A stretch of 64,000 nucleotides of DNA. Origin: Nothophaeocryptopus gaeumannii. Lineage: Eukaryota; Ascomycota; Dothideomycetes; Mycosphaerellales; Mycosphaerellaceae. The translations under genes were made by a program, and so were the position numbers. The DNA is taken from NCBI GenBank assembly GCA_031771865.1, contig JASISA010000009.1, positions 1,984,001 through 2,048,000 on the forward strand, given 5' to 3'. Shown here piece after piece: positions 12,601 through 21,861 of the stretch. Within the stretch, counting starts at the first letter, position 1. Each line of letters starts with the position of its first letter. The notes below the pieces were generated by a model. The model saw only the letters and a program-made list of their open reading frames with translations. It ran no database searches and was not told the origin of the DNA.

Positions 12601-13958
12601 ACGGCGTCTTTAAGCGGATCGCTAGGCAGCTGCCGCAACTAATGACCCTCGAGCTGCAGTACGTCTCTCCGGAACTCAAGAACGCGCACGACCTCGACCT
12701 TGCCGTACCTGGCACCTATCAAGTCGGCAAGCCTAATGTGCGCATTTCGGGCTTCGAGCCAGTGGCTACCGTCATCTCGTCCAAGCAACGTCCGCGTAGA
12801 CTTGGCCTACGAGGCAGTGATGGGATCAAGTATGATTTCATTATCAAGGGTCACGAGGATATTCGCCAGGATGAGAGAGTCATGCAGCTTTTCGGTCTGG
12901 TCAACACCCTCCTCGGACAAGACCCAGAGTGTCTCAAACGACATCTCAACATACAGCGTTATGCCGCAATCCCACTGTCAACTTCGGCCGGTATGCTCGG
13001 ATGGGTCCCCGACTCGGACACTCTTCACGTACTGATCCGCGAGTATCGTGAGAGTCGCAAGATTCTCTTGAACATTGAGCACCGCATCATGCTGCAGATG
13101 GCGCCTGACTACGACAATCTGACACTCATGCAGAAGGTCGAAGTATTCGGCTATGCTCTCGACAACACTACTGGCCAGGACTTATATCGTGTGTTGTGGC
13201 TCAAGAGTAAGTCGTCCGAGGCATGGCTCGATCGGCGCACAAACTACACTCGTTCCCTCGCCGTCATGTCTATGGTGGGTTACATTCTAGGGTTGGGCGA
13301 TCGTCATCCAAGCAACTTGATGTTGGACCGCGTCACCGGCAAGATGATCCACATCGATTTCGGCGACTGCTTCGAAGTCGCAATGCATCGGGAGAAGTAT
13401 CCAGAGCGCGTGCCTTTCCGTCTGACCAGGATGTTGACATTCGCCATGGAAGTCAGCAATATCGAGGGCTCGTTCCGTACCACTTGCGAGCATGTCATGA
13501 GGTTACTACGTGGCAACAAAGAGTCACTCATGGCTGTCCTCGAAGCCTTCATTCATGATCCTCTCTTGTCTTGGCGCCTAGGTACCCGCGAATCACCACC
13601 TGAGCCATCCTTCCCCTCAGAGCGAAGAACATCCATCATGGGCGATACCAACGCCGCCGGGGGCAGAAGACCGAGCATGATGGGCGGCGATCCAAATGCC
13701 CCGATGAGCTACAATCGTCCGCGCGGCAGGACGAGTACTGCTCAGGGTGTGAATGGACACCAGGATCCTGCCGAAAAAGAAGTCCAGAATGCGCGAGCCT
13801 TGCAGGTTTTGGGCAGAGTCAAAGAGAAGCTCACTGGTCGCGATTTCAAGAAGGAGCAGGAGCTTAATATCCCTGATCAGGTTGAGAGGTTGCTGAGTGA
13901 GGCGACGAATTTGGAGAATTTGTGTCAGCATTACATAGGATGGTGTAGTTTCTGGTAG
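6681..13958 (+). CDS. tor: Target of rapamycin (TOR) serine/threonine kinase
   Basis: One uninterrupted exon of 2425 aa, the size expected for TOR. HEAT repeats fill roughly residues 1-1200, the FAT domain about 1290-1800, the rapamycin/FKBP12-binding FRB about 1880-1980 (VLWHEQWHEGLEEASRLYF, then NQAWDLYY), the PI3K-like kinase about 2035-2300 with FIIKGHEDIRQDERVMQLF, catalytic GLGDRHPSNLMLDR and metal-binding HIDFGDCFE, and the C-terminus is the FATC signature CQHYIGWCSFW. The FRB serine that rapamycin-resistant alleles change is present (EEASRLYF). TOR is the catalytic core of TORC1/TORC2, controlling growth, translation and autophagy in response to nutrients. A Gly/Asn/Ser-rich insert interrupts FAT (about 1618-1655), and a linker with RRTS/RRPS motifs separates kinase from FATC. 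No intron signals are needed; all domains are in frame. Confidence 0.98.
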   Translation: MTTAYSEALNAIFQELKSRSEHTRQNAASRLSDQVNSAFRELQGSQWVAYYNEVNAKMVQFIMSGQDTHERMGGLYALNALIDFKGDDAAQKVTKFSNYIKRTLEGTDTSAMIVAAKCLGRLATPGGALTAELVEAETKHALEWLTSERNENRRFAAVLILRELARNSSTLLYMYIPGILVSIWEGLRDPKVVIRETAAEVVSQCFKILSARDPQQRSTCLTRMFEGAQDGFRRGTVECVHGSLLTYKELLVQGGMFMHGTKYKDACERVLLQQYREHRDPTIRRTVVEIIPLLAAYAPKDFCQNYLPRSMQHLQTLLKDPKQRNMAFVAIGKIAHAVGSQIAPYLDTILLHIRDALSVKNRTKHSDEAPIFECISMISIAVGQTLSKYMEALLDPIFACGLSDALTQALVDMAHYIPPVKTTIQEKLLDLLSRVLCGQPFQTLGHPTQGKGLPPIYTKEYRDQRDPQHQEHKDQEIALALHTLGSFDFSGHVLNEFVRDVAIRYVEDDDPTIRKAAALTCCQLFVKDPIVHQTSHHAIQVVSDVIEKLLTVGVADPHPDIRQTVLVSLDARFDRHLAKAENVRTLFIALNDERFPIREAAMTIIGRLTSVNPAYVFPSLRKVLIQLLTEIEYSNNPNNKRESAQLISHLVGASSKLIKPYVDPMVNVLLPKAEDSHSEVAATTLRALGDLATVGGEEMKRYIPELMKIIIRSLQDLSSPKKREAALCTLGQLASSSGYVIQPYTDHPELLTILVNIVKNEPPGDLRRETIRLMGILGALDPYKHRQVVEESPEANLKADSEAESDVTLIMRGITPSSEEYYPTVVINTLMGMLKEDTLKQYHAGVVEAVMNIYATMGMKCVPFLSTVVPGIVSVLKDASSESRLEGYFNQLSSLVRIVRQHIRPHLHVILEAISEHWYKSTPLQATILTLIESIARSLEGEFKVYLANVLPLMLGVLDADGRTESGKSAQQRVLHAFLVFGASAEEYMHLIIPVIVRMFDTADGRYRDRLVRKAAIETIGRLSKQVNISEFAAKIIHPLARILQGSDPNLKPAAMETLCALIFQLGQDFLHFVPTIDKILIQQRINYTSYNLIVNKLKKHEALPQDLSPDERYADEDVDQYPTEIATKKLAVNQQHLKNAWEAQQKSTKEDWQEWMRRFSVELLRESPQQALRACTSLASIYPPLARALFNSAFVTCWTELYDQYQEELVRSIETALTSPSIPPEILQILLNLAEFMEHDDKALPIDVRTLGQYAGKCHAFAKALHYKELEFNAEQNASAVEALISINNQLQQTDAAFGILRKAQGYNDVDLKETWFEKLQRWEEALLAYQNREESEGGPDNASFEVIMGKMRCLHALGEWDTLSQIAQDKWHKASNENRRHIAPLAAAAAWGMGQWDIMDDYLSAMKQHTPDRSFFGAILAIHRNHFEEAHAHITKVRDGLDTELSALLGESYTRAYGVIVRVQMLAELEEIITYKQAANDPEKQERMRTTWTKRLRGCQRQVDVWQRMLKVRALVITPQENQEMYIKFASICRKAQRGGLAEKSLNSLLDLPGGVHLGTLTEPNIWAHVTQAPYAVQYATFKFLWSNDQHELALNELRKFSKKLKDDYESRNHAASLSMPNGSLSHPAGLLNGVNGANGLHSTGPFGAPNSHQVSPKEKAELEEWRTLLARCYLKQGDWQVKLHNGDWQADHVEDVLTSYHAATRYHETWYKAWHAWALANFEVVTSMTSADRETTDVPSYIISEHVVPAVKGFFKSIALSSSSSLQDTLRLLTLWFAHGRHQEVTHAVTQGISTVSVDTWLDVIPQLIARINQPNKLVREGIHNLMVEIGRAHPQALVYPLTVSMKSDTGHRSRSAASIMDAMRQHSPKLVEQAGLVSHELIRIAVLWHEQWHEGLEEASRLYFGDHNIQGMLATLEPLHEMLRKGPETLREISFIQSFGRDLNEARDWCEAYKTTNEIGDLNQAWDLYYGVFKRIARQLPQLMTLELQYVSPELKNAHDLDLAVPGTYQVGKPNVRISGFEPVATVISSKQRPRRLGLRGSDGIKYDFIIKGHEDIRQDERVMQLFGLVNTLLGQDPECLKRHLNIQRYAAIPLSTSAGMLGWVPDSDTLHVLIREYRESRKILLNIEHRIMLQMAPDYDNLTLMQKVEVFGYALDNTTGQDLYRVLWLKSKSSEAWLDRRTNYTRSLAVMSMVGYILGLGDRHPSNLMLDRVTGKMIHIDFGDCFEVAMHREKYPERVPFRLTRMLTFAMEVSNIEGSFRTTCEHVMRLLRGNKESLMAVLEAFIHDPLLSWRLGTRESPPEPSFPSERRTSIMGDTNAAGGRRPSMMGGDPNAPMSYNRPRGRTSTAQGVNGHQDPAEKEVQNARALQVLGRVKEKLTGRDFKKEQELNIPDQVERLLSEATNLENLCQHYIGWCSFW

Positions 13959-14499
13959 AGGGCGTAACGAGTGGTGGATTGCTTTGAGCGTGGCGTTGCG
14001 GTATGGGTATGCAGCAAGGGAACGTCGCTGCGGGGAAAACAAGAGTACGGTATGAGCATGCTCTGTACGATGAGAGATGAGAATAGCTCTGTTTCCAGTC
14101 ATGGTCCGTAGTATGAGCCTAACATCCTTTAGACTGTAGTCTAGTAGCATAAGATATTACGTATCAGTCTATCCCAATGTGGCATTCGCCATCGACTCAG
14201 CTGCGATCACTCGGGCTTCCCGACTTTTTTGTTCCCTCTCTGCACCTCACAGCGCGGAGTTCTGCCTGTAGTCTCGTTCTGCAGTAGAGCTTTCAGTGAG
14301 CATTCGGCCGAGAGCAGCGCCAATTGGCAAATTGGTTCCTTCAGTACCCGAAACGTAGCCTTGAAAATGGTCCACGAGATCTCATGATGAGATGACTTTG
14401 CATTCTTCTAAAGAGGCGCAGCTCTCATGGCGGGTGCTTCATTGCCCATCGGCATCCAAACACTCTTCGGCTGATCTTGCACATTCGCCTCTCCAACCC
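13959..14499. other. Convergent 3' intergenic region
   Basis: 541 bp between the TOR stop and the stop of the small C2H2 gene on the opposite strand; presumably both 3' UTRs. No protein-like frame, tRNA or repeat seen. Confidence 0.4.
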
Positions 14500-15118
14500 T
14501 CATGAAATCGGAAGTCCAAATCGATCAGTCCTCTCAATTTCACCCAACAAATCCGCAAGCGGTCTTCTCGAATCGTTGATGAACTCCGACGGGTGAGCTG
14601 GATCGTAAGCCATGTGGCTCCATTCATTCGCCACCGCTTGGTTTAGATCCTCTCCGCCACCCATCAAAGCGCTCAAAATGACCTCGCCACCCTTCGCTCC
14701 TGGAGCCACAGCGGCGGTGGCGGGCTGGTTAGTACTCTGCAACGTACTCTTAAACACCGGTTTCTTCTTCCCTCCCGCCCCAACTCCTCCTAAACTCACA
14801 CTTTTCAACCCACTCTCCGCATTACTCCTCTCCTCCGCGGCCCTCGCTCTCGCAGCTGCCGTAGGATCTTTGGTCAGACTTCGCATTTCCTTGAGGCGTT
14901 TACGATGTTGGTGGTCGTAGGAGTTTTCGTGGGCTTCGAATTCGGGTTGTCGCGCGTAGCCTTTTTGGCAGAGGGTACAGAAGAAGGAGGCGCGGGCTTG
15001 GCGGGCGGATTCTGTTGAGGCGGCGGGGAGGGGGGCGGAGCGCTGATGGGAGTGTTAGATTGATATTTTCTAAGTGTGTGGATTATAGCTGTTGTGAACT
15101 TAGACTTACGGGAGGCAT
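14500..15118 (-). CDS. Small C2H2 zinc-finger protein (JAZ/GPATCH8-like finger)
   Basis: Two exons: a 9-nt first exon 15118-15110 encoding MPP, then 15042-14500. They are separated by a 67-nt intron with GTAAGT donor and CAG acceptor at a codon boundary; total 183 aa. The start is set by this tiny exon, because the second exon has no upstream Met before its finger. The finger FFCTLCQKGYARQPEFEAH followed by SYDHQHRKRLKEM is the dsRNA-binding/JAZ-like C2H2 type, with the SYDHxHRKR extension seen in GPATCH8/ZNF804-type proteins. The remainder is Ala/Lys-rich with a conserved-looking end. A nuclear role, perhaps RNA-related, is inferred from the finger only. Confidence 0.75.
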
Positions 15119-15420
15119 GTTGAGGGACTTTGGAGATGTGGTTAGAGTATAAACGCTCTTTCGATGCGAGTTCCCAGAATTTGTTCAGGGCAGTCTAGCA
15201 AGCTTTTGTTGGTGATGTGTCGCGAGGGTACTTCTCTTTGCTGACAGCTTCGATATGGTCTCCGCCGTAAAGAAAGCTGAAGTCGGAGGTCACTCACTTA
15301 AGCTTTCGGATAAAGTTTACTGGCTTGACCCGCTCACCAGCGCGTCTGACCTTCCCTCGACGTCTCGTTGGCTGCATGTGAAAGTCATCGACAACCAGCT
15401 TCAACTTCAACTCCATCAAG
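15119..15420. promoter_or_regulatory. Bidirectional promoter region with an overlapping upstream ATG
   Basis: 302 bp lie between divergent starts of the C2H2 gene and the Mcp1-like gene. An ATG at 15255 opens a 60-codon frame that ends at 15437, past the Mcp1-like ATG at 15421 and in another frame. If it is in the mRNA it would be an overlapping uORF; the transcription start is not known. Confidence 0.45.
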
Positions 15421-16323
15421 ATGGACGCCACGAATGAGCTTGATCGGCTCGAATCTGGTCTCCATGAGCTCGAGCCGATACCGACGGACACACAAGATGA
15501 CAGCTCGAACGAGAAACGAAAACCGCCGCCGAGGGCGACGACTGGCTTGGGCCTCTCACAACATTCTGCCATCTGGTACCTCGCTCGGATACAGAAGTAC
15601 TCCACCTATGTTTTCACCGCATTTGCGACCATGCATATCACGAACACGTCGATAATACCGCTCATCACCCGAAGCGTACCTTCAAGCGAACCGTATCTCC
15701 TCTTGACTCGACCTTACTATCAGAGTCCTGGTGTGGAGCCCCTCATGATCGCCCTTCCGCTCTGGGGTCACATTATCTCAGGAGTCGCAATACGTGTACT
15801 GAGAAGAAATGCAAACGCAAAGAGATATGGAGATGCATACAGCAATGAAAACAAAGCCAGCTTCTTCACGAAGTTCTGGCCGGAGGTGTCTGGGATCAGC
15901 AAGCTGGGCTTCGCATTCACGCCGCTGCTGCTGGGACATATGGTGATCAACCGAGCAATACCAGACATCAAGACCGGAGGACCTGTTGATCTGGCATATG
16001 TCAGCCATGCCTTCGCGAAGCATCCAGCGATCTCCTTCGCAGGCTTCACGGCGCTGCTGAGTGTTGGCTGTTTCCATATCACTTGGGGATGGGCGAAGTG
16101 GCTTGGATGGACACCGAATCAAGTTACGGAGCTTGGAGTTAAGAGGGAACTGCGGAAGAAGAGACGGTGGTATGTCATCAATGCTATTGCGGCTAGCGTG
16201 ACTGGGCCATGGATGGCTGGTAGTTTTGGTGTGATTGCAAGAGGTGGAGAGGCGCCTGGATGGGTCGGCAGACAGTATGATGAGTTGTATAGGATGATTC
16301 CGATTGTGGGAAGGTGGATTTGA
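15421..16323 (+). CDS. Mcp1-like mitochondrial membrane protein (DUF1691)
   Basis: Single exon, 300 aa. After a polar N-terminus of about 55 residues, five hydrophobic segments follow, each of the first four with a histidine in or near the membrane (FATMHITNT, PLWGHIISG, LLLGHMVINR, GCFHITWGWAKWLG). This is the pattern of the DUF1691/Mcp1 transmembrane fold, thought to be related to haem-binding succinate-dehydrogenase-type anchors. Yeast Mcp1 sits in the mitochondrial outer membrane, suppresses ERMES loss and recruits Vps13. Assignment rests on topology and the histidine pattern; exact orthology is not tested. Upstream ATG at 15255 could dampen its translation. Confidence 0.75.
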   Translation: MDATNELDRLESGLHELEPIPTDTQDDSSNEKRKPPPRATTGLGLSQHSAIWYLARIQKYSTYVFTAFATMHITNTSIIPLITRSVPSSEPYLLLTRPYYQSPGVEPLMIALPLWGHIISGVAIRVLRRNANAKRYGDAYSNENKASFFTKFWPEVSGISKLGFAFTPLLLGHMVINRAIPDIKTGGPVDLAYVSHAFAKHPAISFAGFTALLSVGCFHITWGWAKWLGWTPNQVTELGVKRELRKKRRWYVINAIAASVTGPWMAGSFGVIARGGEAPGWVGRQYDELYRMIPIVGRWI

Positions 16324-17105
16324 GAAGAGAAGCAGTGTACAGTATGCGGCACTCTGGCTGGCGTTTTTGGGCAAGAGCAAAGATACCCATCTCTTTTCTA
16401 ATAGTGATAGAGTGCACCCGCTGCATGAGATGTCCAGCTTATTGCTACAGATTGATTCTTCGAGGAGTCTGTTCTCGCATCGCTGGCTCCCAAGTTGTCG
16501 TTACAAGCTCGAATCAAGACGGAAAGGATCCGTACAGTCGAAACGCCCATTCGTGGCATTACACATTGGCAGCGCTGCGAAGGACATGCGTTTGTTCATC
16601 CGATCAAGCTTTCTGCTAGGGCCGTCTCGATCGGTGCTTCCGGTGCCCTCACTTATGTGAGAGCTGGGAACTCAAGTCGGACCAAGCGACGATTGTAATG
16701 AGCCCATCCCATGGCGCACGTATTCTTCACGCTTCGTCTCTACGGAGGTTGGTCACGCAAGTTTTGGTCGGGTCAGTCCAACCGTCTCTCCATATGTGCT
16801 GCTCTCTATGCTATTACCTTTGCAGATAGTGGTGCGCTGTACGGTGATAGAGAAGGCATGAGCGGGAGCGAATCAGGATGAAGCGCATGTGATCCGGCGT
16901 TTGCACCGGCCGCGCCTGCCTCGCTTCACTTCTTGTGGACACCTGCTCTCTTCCTTCAAGACAGGCAACCCTCTCTAAAAGCTCCTGTATAACGTCCAAC
17001 AACATCTTTGGCCTACGAGAAGACGCCACTAGTACTTACAACACAGAGTGAGTCAATCGAGACCGGCTTCAAACTACCGTCCAAATCTAACCTTCACCAG
17101 ATATC
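16324..17105 (+). other. Intergenic region with a probable 5'-UTR intron
   Basis: 782 bp upstream of the MYND gene. Near its end a canonical intron is visible at 17048-17100: GTGAGT donor, ATCTAACC branch site, CACCAG acceptor, 53 nt. It stops five bases before the ATG at 17106. Upstream of it the frame is closed without an ATG, so this is best read as a 5'-UTR intron. The rest holds no recognisable gene. Confidence 0.5.
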
Positions 17106-17941
17106 ATGGCGCCAAAACGGTCTCAAGGCACAAATGCCGTCATTGTCTCATACTGCGAGAAGAGCGCTCTACTCATGGGCGAGTCAGTTCCTTTTTTTGT
17201 GCCTGTTAAGCTCCACGGCCAAGACTTCGATAAGCCCGGATGGTCGGACGTGCTCGCACTTCCCGCACGCCTTGGCCTTCCACTCCGATATCAAAAGCTC
17301 GATATCACGAACGACTATCTCCCGGGTGCGCGAACGCGCCGCACAGACTTCAACCTCATCCTTAGCCGCCTGTCCATCACTGCGAACCCAAGTCCGGAAC
17401 CTTCGGCCATTCATTAGTGCACATCTTCAGCGATATAACTTTGGCTCACGCTGCTGGCATCGACCTGGAACTCGAACATGTAGACATTCTTGAGGACTTC
17501 ATCACCCGCCAGCTCGCCGATCTCGTGCGCTACGGTGAAGCCACTAGCGCTGCTGCGCGCTTGAAGGCCGAAATGGTTGAGGCGGCTGATGTGGACGAAG
17601 ACTTGCTGGCAGCGATCGTCGACGATCACAAGATGGAGGAACTCAAGAAGCTTGCTATAAAGGCCGTCGACAAGATTTCCCCGGAAAGCTTTGTCGCTTT
17701 CTTCGAAGCCTCTCGCGCAGCCTTGGCAAGTGTGGACCCGCAGGTGGCTGCCCTTGCATGTCCGATCAAGACTGGTCCGCTGAGGTGCAAGAAGTGTCAG
17801 ACAAAAGAGACTCCTGACGGCGCGAAGCTGCTCGTTTGCAGCGGATGCAAGGTCGCCCTTTACTGCGGCGTGGAGTGCCAGAAGCAGGACTGGAAGACGC
17901 ACAAGGCGGCTGGTCGCAGAAGTGAGAGTACGAGCAACTGA
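17106..17941 (+). pseudogene. MYND zinc-finger protein gene with a frame break
   Basis: The first part (17106-17414) encodes 103 residues starting MAPKRSQGTNAVIVSYCEK. The second part, one frame away, is open from 17366 to a stop at 17939-17941 and encodes FGHSLVHIFSDITLAHAAGI onward, a helical region, and a C-terminal MYND finger (CKKCQTKE, LLVCSGCKVALYCGVECQKQDWKTHK). The two frames overlap only at about 17366-17414, where protein-like sequence passes from one to the other. The simplest reading is one missing base. An alternative is a 161-nt intron 17205-17365 (GTTAAG...CTTAG), which has the right phase but would delete well-formed protein sequence. The last zinc ligand expected after HK is a glycine here (HKAAGRR). 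MYND domains bind proline-rich partners; the function of this family is unknown to me. Confidence 0.65.
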
Positions 17942-19737
17942 GAGTCAAGATGCGTTCGACAGTCGAAGGCAGTACAAACATTGGGAAAAATTCATGTGCG
18001 CGAGAGCGAGAAGATCTCTCGTGAAGGTTCTCGAGATCTATCAAGATGTCGCTAATATTCGATGACCTGACCACGAGGCAGCTTGGCGCGGTGGATTCAA
18101 GAGTGGCATGCGAAAGCGTGCGTACCTACAAAAGATTCGTTAGATCTCCAATGTGCCTTTCTCCTCGTCTATGCTCCTGGCAATTTTGACGTGCTTGCCC
18201 ACGTTCACGCACCTTCCGTCACGGGCCACTGCGGCTGCTTACGCGGTTACTGAGCACTTCACCTCATGTCTACTGTTCTACTCTTAAATTTCCGCCATCG
18301 TCCTGTCGAATGTGTCAGCATGCGAGTGCAACACCTTCTCAAGCGACCCGTTCTGAGCTTGCTGCGACCACTAGCCAAGACGGGACCTTTATGCCTGACA
18401 CCGAAAGACCGAGATGGCCGAGACCATGCCAGAGCCCTAATCTCAATCTTGTGAAACGAGAACTATCCCGAATTTACGTGGTCGAAGAGCGCGTATTACC
18501 CTGAAGCTGGACTCTGCCTGTGCTGACTCCCGCTCGGCAAAAGTCTACCACACAACCACACCTCAACGTCTTCGATGAAATCCTACTTCCAGCTGCGTCG
18601 GAGTATACCTGGAGTGTTTGCTGCACCACACGTCTTGATCGGTTCCTTTGTCCGCAATAGAGCGTGTTGGCCTGAGGAGTTGATTATCGGCCGAGGAAGC
18701 TCCTTCAGGGCGCTGCTGTGTGGTCTGGTCAGGACAAAGACGCCAGCAGGGCTCGTTTGGAAGCACTCGCACTTGCAGCCGGTGATTTGTCATCGCTGCT
18801 TGAGCAGCAGTGGAGTCGGAAGGCTCGGAACAGACCCTACGACTCTCCCCCAGCCTCGCTTCTCCCGGGATCGCTCTGTGAACGTACCTGCACGATCGGC
18901 CTCGTACTTCCGAGAGCAGATTGCAAGGGCACGATGATAATCATCACCTTCACTGTCTGATCATTATCCTGGTGAAGCAGAGAGCAAGACGTTGTTTGTC
19001 TGCAAGGAACACGCCCCGCTGCTCCTTCCCGGTGGGGGGTAGTTGCCGCACGAGCCTCGCTCCTTTCCCCTTGGCGACACCAACAACGACTGGCCGGAGA
19101 CCAGGGCTTGCATACAAGAAGGCTGACTGATCACGCCGTGACGCCGTCTTACTCATCTCCGAGTTTACTCGACTGCACAGGTTAGTTGATGATTCCCTAC
19201 GCGACTACCACTTATTCTGCGATGGCGGGAACTGCTGATGTAGCGACTCCAAAAGCGTCGCGCGCGTCTACACGCTCTAGTCCAGCCGGTCAACTAACGC
19301 GACGAAGCAACAGGTATCGCCGTCGCAACACCTAAACGCATCGAATCTCTCCCCGAAGAGGTTGCTCAAATCGCCTGGAAGTAACAGGATCAGCCCGGAT
19401 AACGCTCAGTCAAAGGTCAATACCGTCGGTCCGAAGCCGCCAAAAGGCAGGGCAGTCGTTACGTACGTACTCGGACGTCCATCTTAAGCTATGCAGCACG
19501 CGCGCTCTCAGGTAAGCCCTGCTGCGATCCCAATATGTGATCACTCCACAGCCGCAACCGGTGTCCCTTCTCCTGATCACCTGCTTTCGTCTCCAAGCTG
19601 CGCATAATGATACTGATTGCTGACTGTATTTTCGCCTCAAACAGGAAGGAATCGAGATGAGTATGTGCATCGTAGTAATCATGCTGCTCCCTACTCTCGC
19701 GGCGCAGGCTATAGCTGACAACTCGGGCTTTCAAAAG
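17942..19737. other. Long stretch without an assignable gene
   Basis: About 1.8 kb. It must contain the 5' part of the downstream kapC-like gene, probably with more than one exon. Possible intron ends are visible (a GTATGT at 19656, a CTGAC branch at 19715 and AAAAG at 19737). Short open frames at 18575 and around 19195-19340 were read and not recognised. No tRNA or repeat found. Confidence 0.35.
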
Positions 19738-20682
19738 GCTTACGCGAGCACCTTCTCGCCGCCAGCGGCTCTGGCCCTGCAACAACCGCGTACCCACCGC
19801 CGACCACGAGCGCTTCCCAAGTACCCGAGAATCCATACCCACCTCCACCCAATGCGCAGAGTCCGCACGACCAACAGATCGACCCGAACGTGTCAGGCCA
19901 ATCCATGTACGATATGAGTGGTGATCAGATGGACAACGGCGCAGAGCGCAAAGGCAAGCGCGAGCTATCAACGAGCAAGAGAGCGGCCCAGAATCGAGCA
20001 GCACAGGTATGTGAGGCCCAATGGATAAATGCGATCAATGGCGTGCGCGATCAAAGAAGCCTCTGCCCAGAGAGTCAATTATTTGCGTGCAATAGTGTTC
20101 CATGTCCACTTTCATCGATTGTGGATTGCATTGGCATCTGATCGCGTCAATAAATCACATAATCGTCTCGGATCATTTCCCCGCTAACTGTTGCGATAGC
20201 GCGCATTCCGGCAAAGAAAGGAAGGATACATCAAGAAGCTCGAAGAACAGGTCAAGGAATTTCAGACCATGGAGCAGAACTACAAAGCCCTCCAGAACGA
20301 GAACTATCAGCTCCGGGAATACATCCTCAACCTGCAATCGCGACTCCTTGAGAATCAAGCCGACTTTCCGCCAGCGCCCTCTCACGTCAATCTGTCCGCC
20401 GCTCCAACACAAAGTAATCACCATCCGGCCTCGGAACCTTCATACGGAGCCGAGCAGCAGCTTCGAAGGGAGATGGAGGCGAGGCCTCAACCGCCTCCTC
20501 CTGCCCCAGTTGTTGCTCGTGAAGATCCCCCGCGAGATGGTCTTGCGCAGCTGCACGAAGCCGCTACACAGCAAGAAGCGCGACCCCAGTCAAGTCCATA
20601 CGGCCTCGGCGGTGACTACACGAAGGGGCCGCTCGCCGAGTCGTCAGCGCCGGCGAACAGCGAGACCAAACAGACTTCATAG
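19738..20682 (+). CDS. kapC: KapC-like bZIP transcription factor, 5' end unresolved
   Basis: Two visible exons, about 19738-20006 and 20200-20682, joined by a 193-nt intron (GTATGT donor, CTAAC branch at 20183, GATAG acceptor) that falls inside the basic region, after AAQ and before RAFRQRKEG. The basic region SKRAAQNRAAQ/RAFRQRKEGY and adjoining zipper (LEEQVKEFQTMEQNYKALQN, then ENYQLREYIL) match the AP-1-like KapC subgroup of Eurotiomycete/Dothideomycete bZIPs. Upstream lies a Pro/Ala/Ser-rich segment, downstream a proline-rich tail. The frame closes upstream at a TGA (19716), so the first exon(s) and start codon lie further left and are not assigned. Expected: nuclear, sequence-specific regulator, possibly of stress or secondary metabolism. 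Confidence 0.8.
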
Positions 20683-21861
20683 TATGAGGGTGTACCATTC
20701 TCGGAGCATGGGCGTTAAGGGAGCTGGTGACTACGCCACATAGGCGCTCACATGAGGATTGATCATACTTTACAAATGGGTTGGTGTTCCATGACTATGT
20801 TTGATACCACTGACTATTGGTACCTGCTCAAGCAGAGCTGATGCAGGGAGCGAGCGCATGACCGAGTGTATAGTGCCTAAGCAACAAGCAAGCATCTGCG
20901 AGTGAATGCAGACAGAACGAGAATCGAAAGAAAGAGCACCAGCACTTTTCTCTCTTGAACAACGCGGACCGTAAGTTTCGTGTTCACACATTGGCACTGC
21001 TTACTATTCTCACCATGCAACCATTCTGCAAGCTGCAATGATAATGATAGCGTTCAGTGCGATGGCGACGAGACGCATTTGCTACTATAGTACAAGGCAA
21101 GGTTGCAACTCACTATTGCGTTATCACATCGCCTGTAAGGACCCATCGCCTCGGTGCCACTTCGAAGGGACCACATTCGTCGTCAGGCATCCCTGAGCAG
21201 CATCTGACACCTCCTTGGGGAGCTCCTGTAGCTCTGCCAATCGCAATAAAAACTCATTAGCATGTCTGCTTGGACCGTTACCGGAGCGCGGAGGTTACTA
21301 CAAACAGGACTTCATGCTGCCACGCAATGGTACTGGTGACTGTACAAGAGCTCCGATTTGGATGAGATGTCGAGAGTTTCGTATACGAAGTGCGCCGGCT
21401 TGGCGTAACATCAGGGCCAAGAGAACCAAAAGTGACAGGTGAAGAACAAAAGGGATTTGGAGGCCGACCGTTTCCTTACGCAGCAACATTGTGCATGTGA
21501 AAATGCAAGATCGGGCCGGTCTCGGGCCGAGTGATATTCGCAGTCCGGGTGACATGAGACGACCTCAGGGATGACCATCATCTTCAAACTCAATTATAAG
21601 TGAGTCCAAGCTGTCCTTAGATGTTTCTCCTGCTCATGTGACAGCCGGCCTTGCTGCCTTGTCGGCATTGTCGGCGGCGCGCCGCAAAAGCTTAATCCCT
21701 GTCAACTCCGATCCGAAGTATGACTTACAGCCCTACATTTCAACCTCACTTGCACACAGCTTGAGAACCGCCACCTGCTAAAGTCAGCCTGTTAGCCGGG
21801 CTGAACCCAACATATCTTCATCGTACATGCTGATACCGTCTTAGTCTACGCCAATCCAGAC
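20683..21861. other. Intergenic, nothing recognised
   Basis: 1.18 kb. Only short, mutually overlapping frames without protein character; no tRNA, repeat or splice-supported exon seen. Presumably the kapC 3' UTR and the promoter of the next gene. Confidence 0.35.

Noticed and set aside
17205..17365. 161-nt intron in the MYND gene
   Set aside because: Right phase, but lacks a CTRAC branch near the acceptor and would remove sequence with strong protein character; kept as an alternative.
19195..19345. Possible short exon with repeated ATPK residues upstream of kapC
   Set aside because: Needs a 25-nt intron; could be part of the missing kapC 5' end but cannot be supported.
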